Shown here in pieces: positions 50,701 to 63,858 of a stretch of 64,000 nt of DNA (the first letter of the stretch is position 1; the number at the start of each line of letters is the position of its first letter). Under the pieces are notes generated by a model. That model was not told the DNA's origin. It was given only the letters and a program-made list of their open reading frames with translations, and did not search any database. Both the position numbers and the translations under genes were made by a program. Origin of the DNA: Atherinomorus stipes (lineage: Eukaryota > Chordata > Actinopteri > Atheriniformes > Atherinidae); contig JALJCO010010480.1 of assembly GCA_023101725.1 (NCBI GenBank), positions 1-64,000 of the forward strand. The letters run 5' to 3'.

Positions 50701-53409
50701 GCTCATAACTTTCTTTCTGAACATCCGATCTTGAAAATTCCAAATGTAGCTGGTAGCTAGTGTCCAAAATAAGAAGGGCAAAAGGGTTGGAAGCAGCTCC
50801 GGGGTCGTTCCTGGGAAGCAGGAGCGAAACTTCCCCAATCGCAATATCTCGGCGAGAAACGCTTAACGGGGCGTTTTCAACACAGGAGCGTGTTAACCGT
50901 GCCTTTGTGACTTGAGTGAGGATGAATTCATGTCTGGGACTCAGACACTATTAGAAACCTGCAAAAAGTTGGGCCTCTGTTGCTTTTTGCAACCGTAGGA
51001 GACGCGGTGTGACTTGCAACACTCAGGCCGCTTGTGAGCACCCGTAAAGCGGACAAGTTTCTGCGCGAGAGCCGGTGAAAAAGCAGAGCTCATAACTTTC
51101 TTTCTGAACATCCGATCTTGAAAATTCCAAATGTAGCTGGTAGCTAGTGTCCAAAATAAGAAGGGCAAAAGGGTTGGAAGCAGCTCCGGGGTCGTTCCTG
51201 GGAAGCAGGAGCGAAACTTCCCCAATCGCAATATCTCGGCGAGAAACGCTTAACGGGGCGTTTTCAACACAGGAGCGTGTTAACCGTGCCTTTGTGACTT
51301 GAGTGAGGATGAATTCATGTCTGGGACTCAGACACTATTAGAAACCTGCAAAAAGTTGGGCCTCTGTTGCTTTTTGCAACCGTAGGAGACGCGGTGTGAC
51401 TTGCAACACTCAGGCCGCTTGTGAGCACCCGTAAAGCGGACAAGTTTCTGCGCGAGAGCCGGTGAAAAAGCAGAGCTCATAACTTTCTTTCTGAACATCC
51501 GATCTTGAAAATTCCAAATGTAGCTGGTAGCTAGTGTCCAAAATAAGAAGGGCAAAAGGGTTGGAAGCAGCTCCGGGGTCGTTCCTGGGAAGCAGGAGCG
51601 AAACTTCCCCAATCGCAATATCTCGGCGAGAAACGCTTAACGGGGCGTTTTCAACACAGGAGCGTGTTAACCGTGCCTTTGTGACTTGAATGAGGATGAA
51701 TTCATGTCTGGGACTCAGACACTATTAGAAACCTGCAAAAAGTTGGGCCTCTGTTGCTTTTTGCAACCGTAGGAGACGCGGTGTGACTTGCAACACTCAG
51801 GCCGCTTGTGAGCACCCGTAAAGCGGACAAGTTTCTGCGCGAGAGCCGGTGAAAAAGCAGAGCTCATAACTTTCTTTCTGAACATCCGATCTTGAAAATT
51901 CCAAATGTAGCTGGTAGCTAGTGTCCAAAATAAGAAGGGCAAAAGGGTTGGAAGCAGCTCCGGGGTCGTTCCTGGGAAGCAGGAGCGAAACTTCCCCAAT
52001 CGCAATATCTCGGCGAGAAACGCTTAACGGGGCGTTTTCAACACAGGAGCGTGTTAACCGTGCCTTTGTGACTTGAGTGAGGATGAATTCATGTCTGGGA
52101 CTCAGACACTATTAGAAACCTGCAAAAAGTTGGGCCTCTGTTGCTTTTTGCAACCGTAGGAGACGCGGTGTGACTTGCAACACTCAGGCCGCTTGTGAGC
52201 ACCCGTAAAGCGGACAAGTTTCTGCGCGAGAGCCGGTGAAAAAGCAGAGCTCATAACTTTCTTTCTGAACATCCGATCTTGAAAATTCCAAATGTAGCTG
52301 GTAGCTAGTGTCCAAAATAAGAAGGGCAAAAGGGTTGGAAGCAGCTCCGGGGTCGTTCCTGGGAAGCAGGAGCGAAACTTCCCCAATCGCAATATCTCGG
52401 CGAGAAACGCTTAACGGGGCGTTTTCAACACAGGAGCGTGTTAACCGTGCCTTTGTGACTTGAGTGAGGATGAATTCATGTCTGGGACTCAGACACTATT
52501 AGAAACCTGCAAAAAGTTGGGCCTCTGTTGCTTTTTGCAACCGTAGGAGACGCGGTGTGACTTGCAACACTCAGGCCGCTTGTGAGCACCCGTAAAGCGG
52601 ACAAGTTTCTGCGCGAGAGCCGGTGAAAAAGCAGAGCTCATAACTTTCTTTCTGAACATCCGATCTTGAAAATTCCAAATGTAGCTGGTAGCTAGTGTCC
52701 AAAATAAGAAGGGCAAAAGGGTTGGAAGCAGCTCCGGGGTCGTTCCTGGGAAGCAGGAGCGAAACTTCCCCAATCGCAATATCTCGGCGAGAAACGCTTA
52801 ACGGGGCGTTTTCAACACAGGAGCGTGTTAACCGTGCCTTTGTGACTTGAGTGAGGATGAATTCATGTCTGGGACTCAGACACTATTAGAAACCTGCAAA
52901 AAGTTGGGCCTCTGTTGCTTTTTGCAACCGTAGGAGACGCGGTGTGACTTGCAACACTCAGGCCGCTTGTGAGCACCCGTAAAGCGGACAAGTTTCTGCG
53001 CGAGAGCCGGTGAAAAAGCAGAGCTCATAACTTTCTTTCTGAACATCCGATCTTGAAAATTCCAAATGTAGCTGGTAGCTAGTGTCCAAAATAAGAAGGG
53101 CAAAAGGGTTGGAAGCAGCTCCGGGGTCGTTCCTGGGAAGCAGGAGCGAAACTTCCCCAATCGCAATATCTCGGCGAGAAACGCTTAACGGGGCGTTTTC
53201 AACACAGGAGCGTGTTAACCGTGCCTTTGTGACTTGAGTGAGGATGAATTCATGTCTGGGACTCAGACACTATTAGAAACCTGCAAAAAGTTGGGCCTCT
53301 GTTGCTTTTTGCAACCGTAGGAGACGCGGTGTGACTTGCAACACTCAGGCCGCTTGTGAGCACCCGTAAAGCGGACAAGTTTCTGCGCGAGAGCCGGTGA
53401 AAAAGCAGA
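50701..53409. repeat. Array block 6: G-G-G monomers with one G-A-G copy (units 132-138)
   Basis: Seven monomers carry G at 173 and 271. Unit 134 alone has A at 216 (window 51690), five monomers before the A-A-G type resumes. The switch to block 7 lies between the C site of unit 138 (53238, G) and the B site of unit 139 (53582, A). Confidence 0.92.
51475..51861. repeat. Unit 134: G-A-G recombinant-type monomer
   Basis: Position 173 is G but position 216 is A, an association otherwise limited to units 7, 9, 11 and 12 at the far left. It is a single copy in a G-G-G context. Conversion of a short tract from the nearby A-A-G type would explain it. Confidence 0.85.
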
Positions 53410-56400
53410 GCTCATAACTTTCTTTCTGAACATCCGATCTTGAAAATTCCAAATGTAGCTGGTAGCTAGTGTCCAAAATAAGAAGGGCAAAAGGGTTGGA
53501 AGCAGCTCCGGGGTCGTTCCTGGGAAGCAGGAGCGAAACTTCCCCAATCGCAATATCTCGGCGAGAAACGCTTAACGGGGCATTTTCAACACAGGAGCGT
53601 GTTAACCGTGCCTTTGTGACTTGAATGAGGATGAATTCATGTCTGGGACTCAGACACTATTAGAAACCTGCAAAAAGTTGGGCCTCTGTTGCTTTTTGCA
53701 ACCGTAGGAGACGCGGTGTGACTTGCAACACTCAGGCCGCTTGTGAGCACCCGTAAAGCGGACAAGTTTCTGCGCGAGAGCCGGTGAAAAAGCAGAGCTC
53801 ATAACTTTCTTTCTGAACATCCGATCTTGAAAATTCCAAATGTAGCTGGTAGCTAGTGTCCAAAATAAGAAGGGCAAAAGGGTTGGAAGCAGCTCCGGGG
53901 TCGTTCCTGGGAAGCAGGAGCGAAACTTCCCCAATCGCAATATCTCGGCGAGAAACGCTTAACGGGGCATTTTCAACACAGGAGCGTGTTAACCGTGCCT
54001 TTGTGACTTGAATGAGGATGAATTCATGTCTGGGACTCAGACACTATTAGAAACCTGCAAAAAGTTGGGCCTCTGTTGCTTTTTGCAACCGTAGGAGACG
54101 CGGTGTGACTTGCAACACTCAGGCCGCTTGTGAGCACCCGTAAAGCGGACAAGTTTCTGCGCGAGAGCCGGTGAAAAAGCAGAGCTCATAACTTTCTTTC
54201 TGAACATCCGATCTTGAAAATTCCAAATGTAGCTGGTAGCTAGTGTCCAAAATAAGAAGGGCAAAAGGGTTGGAAGCAGCTCCGGGGTCGTTCCTGGGAA
54301 GCAGGAGCGAAACTTCCCCAATCGCAATATCTCGGCGAGAAACGCTTAACGGGGCATTTTCAACACAGGAGCGTGTTAACCGTGCCTTTGTGACTTGAAT
54401 GAGGATGAATTCATGTCTGGGACTCAGACACTATTAGAAACCTGCAAAAAGTTGGGCCTCTGTTGCTTTTTGCAACCGTAGGAGACGCGGTGTGACTTGC
54501 AACACTCAGGCCGCTTGTGAGCACCCGTAAAGCGGACAAGTTTCTGCGCGAGAGCCGGTGAAAAAGCAGAGCTCATAACTTTCTTTCTGAACATCCGATC
54601 TTGAAAATTCCAAATGTAGCTGGTAGCTAGTGTCCAAAATAAGAAGGGCAAAAGGGTTGGAAGCAGCTCCGGGGTCGTTCCTGGGAAGCAGGAGCGAAAC
54701 TTCCCCAATCGCAATATCTCGGCGAGAAACGCTTAACGGGGCATTTTCAACACAGGAGCGTGTTAACCGTGCCTTTGTGACTTGAATGAGGATGAATTCA
54801 TGTCTGGGACTCAGACACTATTAGAAACCTGCAAAAAGTTGGGCCTCTGTTGCTTTTTGCAACCGTAGGAGACGCGGTGTGACTTGCAACACTCAGGCCG
54901 CTTGTGAGCACCCGTAAAGCGGACAAGTTTCTGCGCGAGAGCCGGTGAAAAAGCAGAGCTCATAACTTTCTTTCTGAACATCCGATCTTGAAAATTCCAA
55001 ATGTAGCTGGTAGCTAGTGTCCAAAATAAGAAGGGCAAAAGGGTTGGAAGCAGCTCCGGGGTCGTTCCTGGGAAGCAGGAGCGAAACTTCCCCAATCGCA
55101 ATATCTCGGCGAGAAACGCTTAACGGGGCATTTTCAACACAGGAGCGTGTTAACCGTGCCTTTGTGACTTGAATGAGGATGAATTCATGTCTGGGACTCA
55201 GACACTATTAGAAACCTGCAAAAAGTTGGGCCTCTGTTGCTTTTTGCAACCGTAGGAGACGCGGTGTGACTTGCAACACTCAGGCCGCTTGTGAGCACCC
55301 GTAAAGCGGACAAGTTTCTGCGCGAGAGCCGGTGAAAAAGCAGAGCTCATAACTTTCTTTCTGAACATCCGATCTTGAAAATTCCAAATGTAGCTGGTAG
55401 CTAGTGTCCAAAATAAGAAGGGCAAAAGGGTTGGAAGCAGCTCCGGGGTCGTTCCTGGGAAGCAGGAGCGAAACTTCCCCAATCGCAATATCTCGGCGAG
55501 AAACGCTTAACGGGGCATTTTCAACACAGGAGCGTGTTAACCGTGCCTTTGTGACTTGAATGAGGATGAATTCATGTCTGGGACTCAGACACTATTAGAA
55601 ACCTGCAAAAAGTTGGGCCTCTGTTGCTTTTTGCAACCGTAGGAGACGCGGTGTGACTTGCAACACTCAGGCCGCTTGTGAGCACCCGTAAAGCGGACAA
55701 GTTTCTGCGCGAGAGCCGGTGAAAAAGCAGAGCTCATAACTTTCTTTCTGAACATCCGATCTTGAAAATTCCAAATGTAGCTGGTAGCTAGTGTCCAAAA
55801 TAAGAAGGGCAAAAGGGTTGGAAGCAGCTCCGGGGTCGTTCCTGGGAAGCAGGAGCGAAACTTCCCCAATCGCAATATCTCGGCGAGAAACGCTTAACGG
55901 GGCATTTTCAACACAGGAGCGTGTTAACCGTGCCTTTGTGACTTGAATGAGGATGAATTCATGTCTGGGACTCAGACACTATTAGAAACCTGCAAAAAGT
56001 TGGGCCTCTGTTGCTTTTTGCAACCGTAGGAGACGCGGTGTGACTTGCAACACTCAGGCCGCTTGTGAGCACCCGTAAAGCGGACAAGTTTCTGCGCGAG
56101 AGCCGGTGAAAAAGCAGAGCTCATAACTTTCTTTCTGAACATCCGATCTTGAAAATTCCAAATGTAGCTGGTAGCTAGTGTCCAAAATAAGAAGGGCAAA
56201 AGGGTTGGAAGCAGCTCCGGGGTCGTTCCTGGGAAGCAGGAGCGAAACTTCCCCAATCGCAATATCTCGGCGAGAAACGCTTAACGGGGCATTTTCAACA
56301 CAGGAGCGTGTTAACCGTGCCTTTGTGACTTGAATGAGGATGAATTCATGTCTGGGACTCAGACACTATTAGAAACCTGCAAAAAGTTGGGCCTCTGTTG

Positions 56401-56505
56401 CTTTTTGCAACCGTAGGAGACGCGGTGTGACTTGCAACACTCAGGCCGCTTGTGAGCACCCGTAAAGCGGACAAGTTTCTGCGCGAGAGCCGGTGAAAAA
56501 GCAGA
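53410..56505. repeat. Array block 7: A-A-G monomers (units 139-146)
   Basis: Eight copies are indistinguishable by eye from those of block 2, with A at 173 and 216, G at 271 and G at 168. They lie about 29 kb from block 2, across the 75 monomers of blocks 3-6, all of which have G at 173 and 74 of which have G at 216. Confidence 0.92.
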
Positions 56506-59500
56506 GCTCATAACTTTCTTTCTGAACATCCGATCTTGAAAATTCCAAATGTAGCTGGTAGCTAGTGTCCAAAATAAGAAGGGCAAAAGGGTTGGAAGCA
56601 GCTCCGGGGTCGTTCCTGGGAAGCAGGAGCGAAACTTCCCCAATCGCAATATCTCGGCGAGAAACGCTTAACCGGGCATTTTCAACACAGGAGCGTGTTA
56701 ACCGTGCCTTTGTGACTTGAATGAGGATGAATTCATGTCTGGGACTCAGACACTATTAGAAACCTGCAAAAAGTTGGGCCTCTGTTGCTTTTTGCAACCG
56801 TAGGAGACGCGGTGTGACTTGCAACACTCAGGCCGCTTGTGAGCACCCGTAAAGCGGACAAGTTTCTGCGCGAGAGCCGGTGAAAAAGCAGAGCTCATAA
56901 CTTTCTTTCTGAACATCCGATCTTGAAAATTCCAAATGTAGCTGGTAGCTAGTGTCCAAAATAAGAAGGGCAAAAGGGTTGGAAGCAGCTCCGGGGTCGT
57001 TCCTGGGAAGCAGGAGCGAAACTTCCCCAATCGCAATATCTCGGCGAGAAACGCTTAACCGGGCATTTTCAACACAGGAGCGTGTTAACCGTGCCTTTGT
57101 GACTTGAATGAGGATGAATTCATGTCTGGGACTCAGACACTATTAGAAACCTGCAAAAAGTTGGGCCTCTGTTGCTTTTTGCAACCGTAGGAGACGCGGT
57201 GTGACTTGCAACACTCAGGCCGCTTGTGAGCACCCGTAAAGCGGACAAGTTTCTGCGCGAGAGCCGGTGAAAAAGCAGAGCTCATAACTTTCTTTCTGAA
57301 CATCCGATCTTGAAAATTCCAAATGTAGCTGGTAGCTAGTGTCCAAAATAAGAAGGGCAAAAGGGTTGGAAGCAGCTCCGGGGTCGTTCCTGGGAAGCAG
57401 GAGCGAAACTTCCCCAATCGCAATATCTCGGCGAGAAACGCTTAACGGGGCATTTTCAACACAGGAGCGTGTTAACCGTGCCTTTGTGACTTGAATGAGG
57501 ATGAATTCATGTCTGGGACTCAGACACTATTAGAAACCTGCAAAAAGTTGGGCCTCTGTTGCTTTTTGCAACCGTAGGAGACGCGGTGTGACTTGCAACA
57601 CTCAGGCCGCTTGTGAGCACCCGTAAAGCGGACAAGTTTCTGCGCGAGAGCCGGTGAAAAAGCAGAGCTCATAACTTTCTTTCTGAACATCCGATCTTGA
57701 AAATTCCAAATGTAGCTGGTAGCTAGTGTCCAAAATAAGAAGGGCAAAAGGGTTGGAAGCAGCTCCGGGGTCGTTCCTGGGAAGCAGGAGCGAAACTTCC
57801 CCAATCGCAATATCTCGGCGAGAAACGCTTAACGGGGCATTTTCAACACAGGAGCGTGTTAACCGTGCCTTTGTGACTTGAATGAGGATGAATTCATGTC
57901 TGGGACTCAGACACTATTAGAAACCTGCAAAAAGTTGGGCCTCTGTTGCTTTTTGCAACCGTAGGAGACGCGGTGTGACTTGCAACACTCAGGCCGCTTG
58001 TGAGCACCCGTAAAGCGGACAAGTTTCTGCGCGAGAGCCGGTGAAAAAGCAGAGCTCATAACTTTCTTTCTGAACATCCGATCTTGAAAATTCCAAATGT
58101 AGCTGGTAGCTAGTGTCCAAAATAAGAAGGGCAAAAGGGTTGGAAGCAGCTCCGGGGTCGTTCCTGGGAAGCAGGAGCGAAACTTCCCCAATCGCAATAT
58201 CTCGGCGAGAAACGCTTAACCGGGCATTTTCAACACAGGAGCGTGTTAACCGTGCCTTTGTGACTTGAATGAGGATGAATTCATGTCTGGGACTCAGACA
58301 CTATTAGAAACCTGCAAAAAGTTGGGCCTCTGTTGCTTTTTGCAACCGTAGGAGACGCGGTGTGACTTGCAACACTCAGGCCGCTTGTGAGCACCCGTAA
58401 AGCGGACAAGTTTCTGCGCGAGAGCCGGTGAAAAAGCAGAGCTCATAACTTTCTTTCTGAACATCCGATCTTGAAAATTCCAAATGTAGCTGGTAGCTAG
58501 TGTCCAAAATAAGAAGGGCAAAAGGGTTGGAAGCAGCTCCGGGGTCGTTCCTGGGAAGCAGGAGCGAAACTTCCCCAATCGCAATATCTCGGCGAGAAAC
58601 GCTTAACCGGGCATTTTCAACACAGGAGCGTGTTAACCGTGCCTTTGTGACTTGAATGAGGATGAATTCATGTCTGGGACTCAGACACTATTAGAAACCT
58701 GCAAAAAGTTGGGCCTCTGTTGCTTTTTGCAACCGTAGGAGACGCGGTGTGACTTGCAACACTCAGGCCGCTTGTGAGCACCCGTAAAGCGGACAAGTTT
58801 CTGCGCGAGAGCCGGTGAAAAAGCAGAGCTCATAACTTTCTTTCTGAACATCCGATCTTGAAAATTCCAAATGTAGCTGGTAGCTAGTGTCCAAAATAAG
58901 AAGGGCAAAAGGGTTGGAAGCAGCTCCGGGGTCGTTCCTGGGAAGCAGGAGCGAAACTTCCCCAATCGCAATATCTCGGCGAGAAACGCTTAACCGGGCA
59001 TTTTCAACACAGGAGCGTGTTAACCGTGCCTTTGTGACTTGAATGAGGATGAATTCATGTCTGGGACTCAGACACTATTAGAAACCTGCAAAAAGTTGGG
59101 CCTCTGTTGCTTTTTGCAACCGTAGGAGACGCGGTGTGACTTGCAACACTCAGGCCGCTTGTGAGCACCCGTAAAGCGGACAAGTTTCTGCGCGAGAGCC
59201 GGTGAAAAAGCAGAGCTCATAACTTTCTTTCTGAACATCCGATCTTGAAAATTCCAAATGTAGCTGGTAGCTAGTGTCCAAAATAAGAAGGGCAAAAGGG
59301 TTGGAAGCAGCTCCGGGGTCGTTCCTGGGAAGCAGGAGCGAAACTTCCCCAATCGCAATATCTCGGCGAGAAACGCTTAACCGGGCATTTTCAACACAGG
59401 AGCGTGTTAACCGTGCCTTTGTGACTTGAATGAGGATGAATTCATGTCTGGGACTCAGACACTATTAGAAACCTGCAAAAAGTTGGGCCTCTGTTGCTTT

Positions 59501-62500
59501 TTGCAACCGTAGGAGACGCGGTGTGACTTGCAACACTCAGGCCGCTTGTGAGCACCCGTAAAGCGGACAAGTTTCTGCGCGAGAGCCGGTGAAAAAGCAG
59601 AGCTCATAACTTTCTTTCTGAACATCCGATCTTGAAAATTCCAAATGTAGCTGGTAGCTAGTGTCCAAAATAAGAAGGGCAAAAGGGTTGGAAGCAGCTC
59701 CGGGGTCGTTCCTGGGAAGCAGGAGCGAAACTTCCCCAATCGCAATATCTCGGCGAGAAACGCTTAACCGGGCATTTTCAACACAGGAGCGTGTTAACCG
59801 TGCCTTTGTGACTTGAATGAGGATGAATTCATGTCTGGGACTCAGACACTATTAGAAACCTGCAAAAAGTTGGGCCTCTGTTGCTTTTTGCAACCGTAGG
59901 AGACGCGGTGTGACTTGCAACACTCAGGCCGCTTGTGAGCACCCGTAAAGCGGACAAGTTTCTGCGCGAGAGCCGGTGAAAAAGCAGAGCTCATAACTTT
60001 CTTTCTGAACATCCGATCTTGAAAATTCCAAATGTAGCTGGTAGCTAGTGTCCAAAATAAGAAGGGCAAAAGGGTTGGAAGCAGCTCCGGGGTCGTTCCT
60101 GGGAAGCAGGAGCGAAACTTCCCCAATCGCAATATCTCGGCGAGAAACGCTTAACCGGGCATTTTCAACACAGGAGCGTGTTAACCGTGCCTTTGTGACT
60201 TGAATGAGGATGAATTCATGTCTGGGACTCAGACACTATTAGAAACCTGCAAAAAGTTGGGCCTCTGTTGCTTTTTGCAACCGTAGGAGACGCGGTGTGA
60301 CTTGCAACACTCAGGCCGCTTGTGAGCACCCGTAAAGCGGACAAGTTTCTGCGCGAGAGCCGGTGAAAAAGCAGAGCTCATAACTTTCTTTCTGAACATC
60401 CGATCTTGAAAATTCCAAATGTAGCTGGTAGCTAGTGTCCAAAATAAGAAGGGCAAAAGGGTTGGAAGCAGCTCCGGGGTCGTTCCTGGGAAGCAGGAGC
60501 GAAACTTCCCCAATCGCAATATCTCGGCGAGAAACGCTTAACCGGGCATTTTCAACACAGGAGCGTGTTAACCGTGCCTTTGTGACTTGAATGAGGATGA
60601 ATTCATGTCTGGGACTCAGACACTATTAGAAACCTGCAAAAAGTTGGGCCTCTGTTGCTTTTTGCAACCGTAGGAGACGCGGTGTGACTTGCAACACTCA
60701 GGCCGCTTGTGAGCACCCGTAAAGCGGACAAGTTTCTGCGCGAGAGCCGGTGAAAAAGCAGAGCTCATAACTTTCTTTCTGAACATCCGATCTTGAAAAT
60801 TCCAAATGTAGCTGGTAGCTAGTGTCCAAAATAAGAAGGGCAAAAGGGTTGGAAGCAGCTCCGGGGTCGTTCCTGGGAAGCAGGAGCGAAACTTCCCCAA
60901 TCGCAATATCTCGGCGAGAAACGCTTAACCGGGCATTTTCAACACAGGAGCGTGTTAACCGTGCCTTTGTGACTTGAATGAGGATGAATTCATGTCTGGG
61001 ACTCAGACACTATTAGAAACCTGCAAAAAGTTGGGCCTCTGTTGCTTTTTGCAACCGTAGGAGACGCGGTGTGACTTGCAACACTCAGGCCGCTTGTGAG
61101 CACCCGTAAAGCGGACAAGTTTCTGCGCGAGAGCCGGTGAAAAAGCAGAGCTCATAACTTTCTTTCTGAACATCCGATCTTGAAAATTCCAAATGTAGCT
61201 GGTAGCTAGTGTCCAAAATAAGAAGGGCAAAAGGGTTGGAAGCAGCTCCGGGGTCGTTCCTGGGAAGCAGGAGCGAAACTTCCCCAATCGCAATATCTCG
61301 GCGAGAAACGCTTAACCGGGCATTTTCAACACAGGAGCGTGTTAACCGTGCCTTTGTGACTTGAATGAGGATGAATTCATGTCTGGGACTCAGACACTAT
61401 TAGAAACCTGCAAAAAGTTGGGCCTCTGTTGCTTTTTGCAACCGTAGGAGACGCGGTGTGACTTGCAACACTCAGGCCGCTTGTGAGCACCCGTAAAGCG
61501 GACAAGTTTCTGCGCGAGAGCCGGTGAAAAAGCAGAGCTCATAACTTTCTTTCTGAACATCCGATCTTGAAAATTCCAAATGTAGCTGGTAGCTAGTGTC
61601 CAAAATAAGAAGGGCAAAAGGGTTGGAAGCAGCTCCGGGGTCGTTCCTGGGAAGCAGGAGCGAAACTTCCCCAATCGCAATATCTCGGCGAGAAACGCTT
61701 AACCGGGCATTTTCAACACAGGAGCGTGTTAACCGTGCCTTTGTGACTTGAATGAGGATGAATTCATGTCTGGGACTCAGACACTATTAGAAACCTGCAA
61801 AAAGTTGGGCCTCTGTTGCTTTTTGCAACCGTAGGAGACGCGGTGTGACTTGCAACACTCAGGCCGCTTGTGAGCACCCGTAAAGCGGACAAGTTTCTGC
61901 GCGAGAGCCGGTGAAAAAGCAGAGCTCATAACTTTCTTTCTGAACATCCGATCTTGAAAATTCCAAATGTAGCTGGTAGCTAGTGTCCAAAATAAGAAGG
62001 GCAAAAGGGTTGGAAGCAGCTCCGGGGTCGTTCCTGGGAAGCAGGAGCGAAACTTCCCCAATCGCAATATCTCGGCGAGAAACGCTTAACCGGGCATTTT
62101 CAACACAGGAGCGTGTTAACCGTGCCTTTGTGACTTGAATGAGGATGAATTCATGTCTGGGACTCAGACACTATTAGAAACCTGCAAAAAGTTGGGCCTC
62201 TGTTGCTTTTTGCAACCGTAGGAGACGCGGTGTGACTTGCAACACTCAGGCCGCTTGTGAGCACCCGTAAAGCGGACAAGTTTCTGCGCGAGAGCCGGTG
62301 AAAAAGCAGAGCTCATAACTTTCTTTCTGAACATCCGATCTTGAAAATTCCAAATGTAGCTGGTAGCTAGTGTCCAAAATAAGAAGGGCAAAAGGGTTGG
62401 AAGCAGCTCCGGGGTCGTTCCTGGGAAGCAGGAGCGAAACTTCCCCAATCGCAATATCTCGGCGAGAAACGCTTAACCGGGCATTTTCAACACAGGAGCG

Positions 62501-63858
62501 TGTTAACCGTGCCTTTGTGACTTGAATGAGGATGAATTCATGTCTGGGACTCAGACACTATTAGAAACCTGCAAAAAGTTGGGCCTCTGTTGCTTTTTGC
62601 AACCGTAGGAGACGCGGTGTGACTTGCAACACTCAGGCCGCTTGTGAGCACCCGTAAAGCGGACAAGTTTCTGCGCGAGAGCCGGTGAAAAAGCAGAGCT
62701 CATAACTTTCTTTCTGAACATCCGATCTTGAAAATTCCAAATGTAGCTGGTAGCTAGTGTCCAAAATAAGAAGGGCAAAAGGGTTGGAAGCAGCTCCGGG
62801 GTCGTTCCTGGGAAGCAGGAGCGAAACTTCCCCAATCGCAATATCTCGGCGAGAAACGCTTAACGGGGCATTTTCAACACAGGAGCGTGTTAACCGTGCC
62901 TTTGTGACTTGAATGAGGATGAATTCATGTCTGGGACTCAGACACTATTAGAAACCTGCAAAAAGTTGGGCCTCTGTTGCTTTTTGCAACCGTAGGAGAC
63001 GCGGTGTGACTTGCAACACTCAGGCCGCTTGTGAGCACCCGTAAAGCGGACAAGTTTCTGCGCGAGAGCCGGTGAAAAAGCAGAGCTCATAACTTTCTTT
63101 CTGAACATCCGATCTTGAAAATTCCAAATGTAGCTGGTAGCTAGTGTCCAAAATAAGAAGGGCAAAAGGGTTGGAAGCAGCTCCGGGGTCGTTCCTGGGA
63201 AGCAGGAGCGAAACTTCCCCAATCGCAATATCTCGGCGAGAAACGCTTAACGGGGCATTTTCAACACAGGAGCGTGTTAACCGTGCCTTTGTGACTTGAA
63301 TGAGGATGAATTCATGTCTGGGACTCAGACACTATTAGAAACCTGCAAAAAGTTGGGCCTCTGTTGCTTTTTGCAACCGTAGGAGACGCGGTGTGACTTG
63401 CAACACTCAGGCCGCTTGTGAGCACCCGTAAAGCGGACAAGTTTCTGCGCGAGAGCCGGTGAAAAAGCAGAGCTCATAACTTTCTTTCTGAACATCCGAT
63501 CTTGAAAATTCCAAATGTAGCTGGTAGCTAGTGTCCAAAATAAGAAGGGCAAAAGGGTTGGAAGCAGCTCCGGGGTCGTTCCTGGGAAGCAGGAGCGAAA
63601 CTTCCCCAATCGCAATATCTCGGCGAGAAACGCTTAACCGGGCATTTTCAACACAGGAGCGTGTTAACCGTGCCTTTGTGACTTGAATGAGGATGAATTC
63701 ATGTCTGGGACTCAGACACTATTAGAAACCTGCAAAAAGTTGGGCCTCTGTTGCTTTTTGCAACCGTAGGAGACGCGGTGTGACTTGCAACACTCAGGCC
63801 GCTTGTGAGCACCCGTAAAGCGGACAAGTTTCTGCGCGAGAGCCGGTGAAAAAGCAGA
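56506..63858. repeat. Array block 8: A-A-G monomers with the C allele at position 168 (units 147-165)
   Basis: Fifteen of 19 copies have G-to-C at position 168 (units 147, 148, 151-162 and 165), changing aacgggg to aaccggg. Units 149, 150, 163 and 164 keep G. The allele is seen nowhere else in the window and only on the A-A-G background, so it is probably the youngest common variant. The two G doublets are 14 monomers apart. Confidence 0.93.

Noticed and set aside
39478..53409. A 16- or 20-monomer higher-order repeat in block 5
   Set aside because: Position 271 matches over seven units at lag 16 (111-117 with 127-133) and over seven at lag 20 (102-108 with 122-128). In a roughly balanced binary string of this length, repeated 7-mers are expected by chance, and the matches do not extend.
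56671..56680. CENP-B box created by the C allele at position 168
   Set aside because: The allele creates CGGG with an A at the right spacing, but the TTCG half of the box is absent (aaac instead), leaving 5 of 9 core positions. The reverse orientation also fails.
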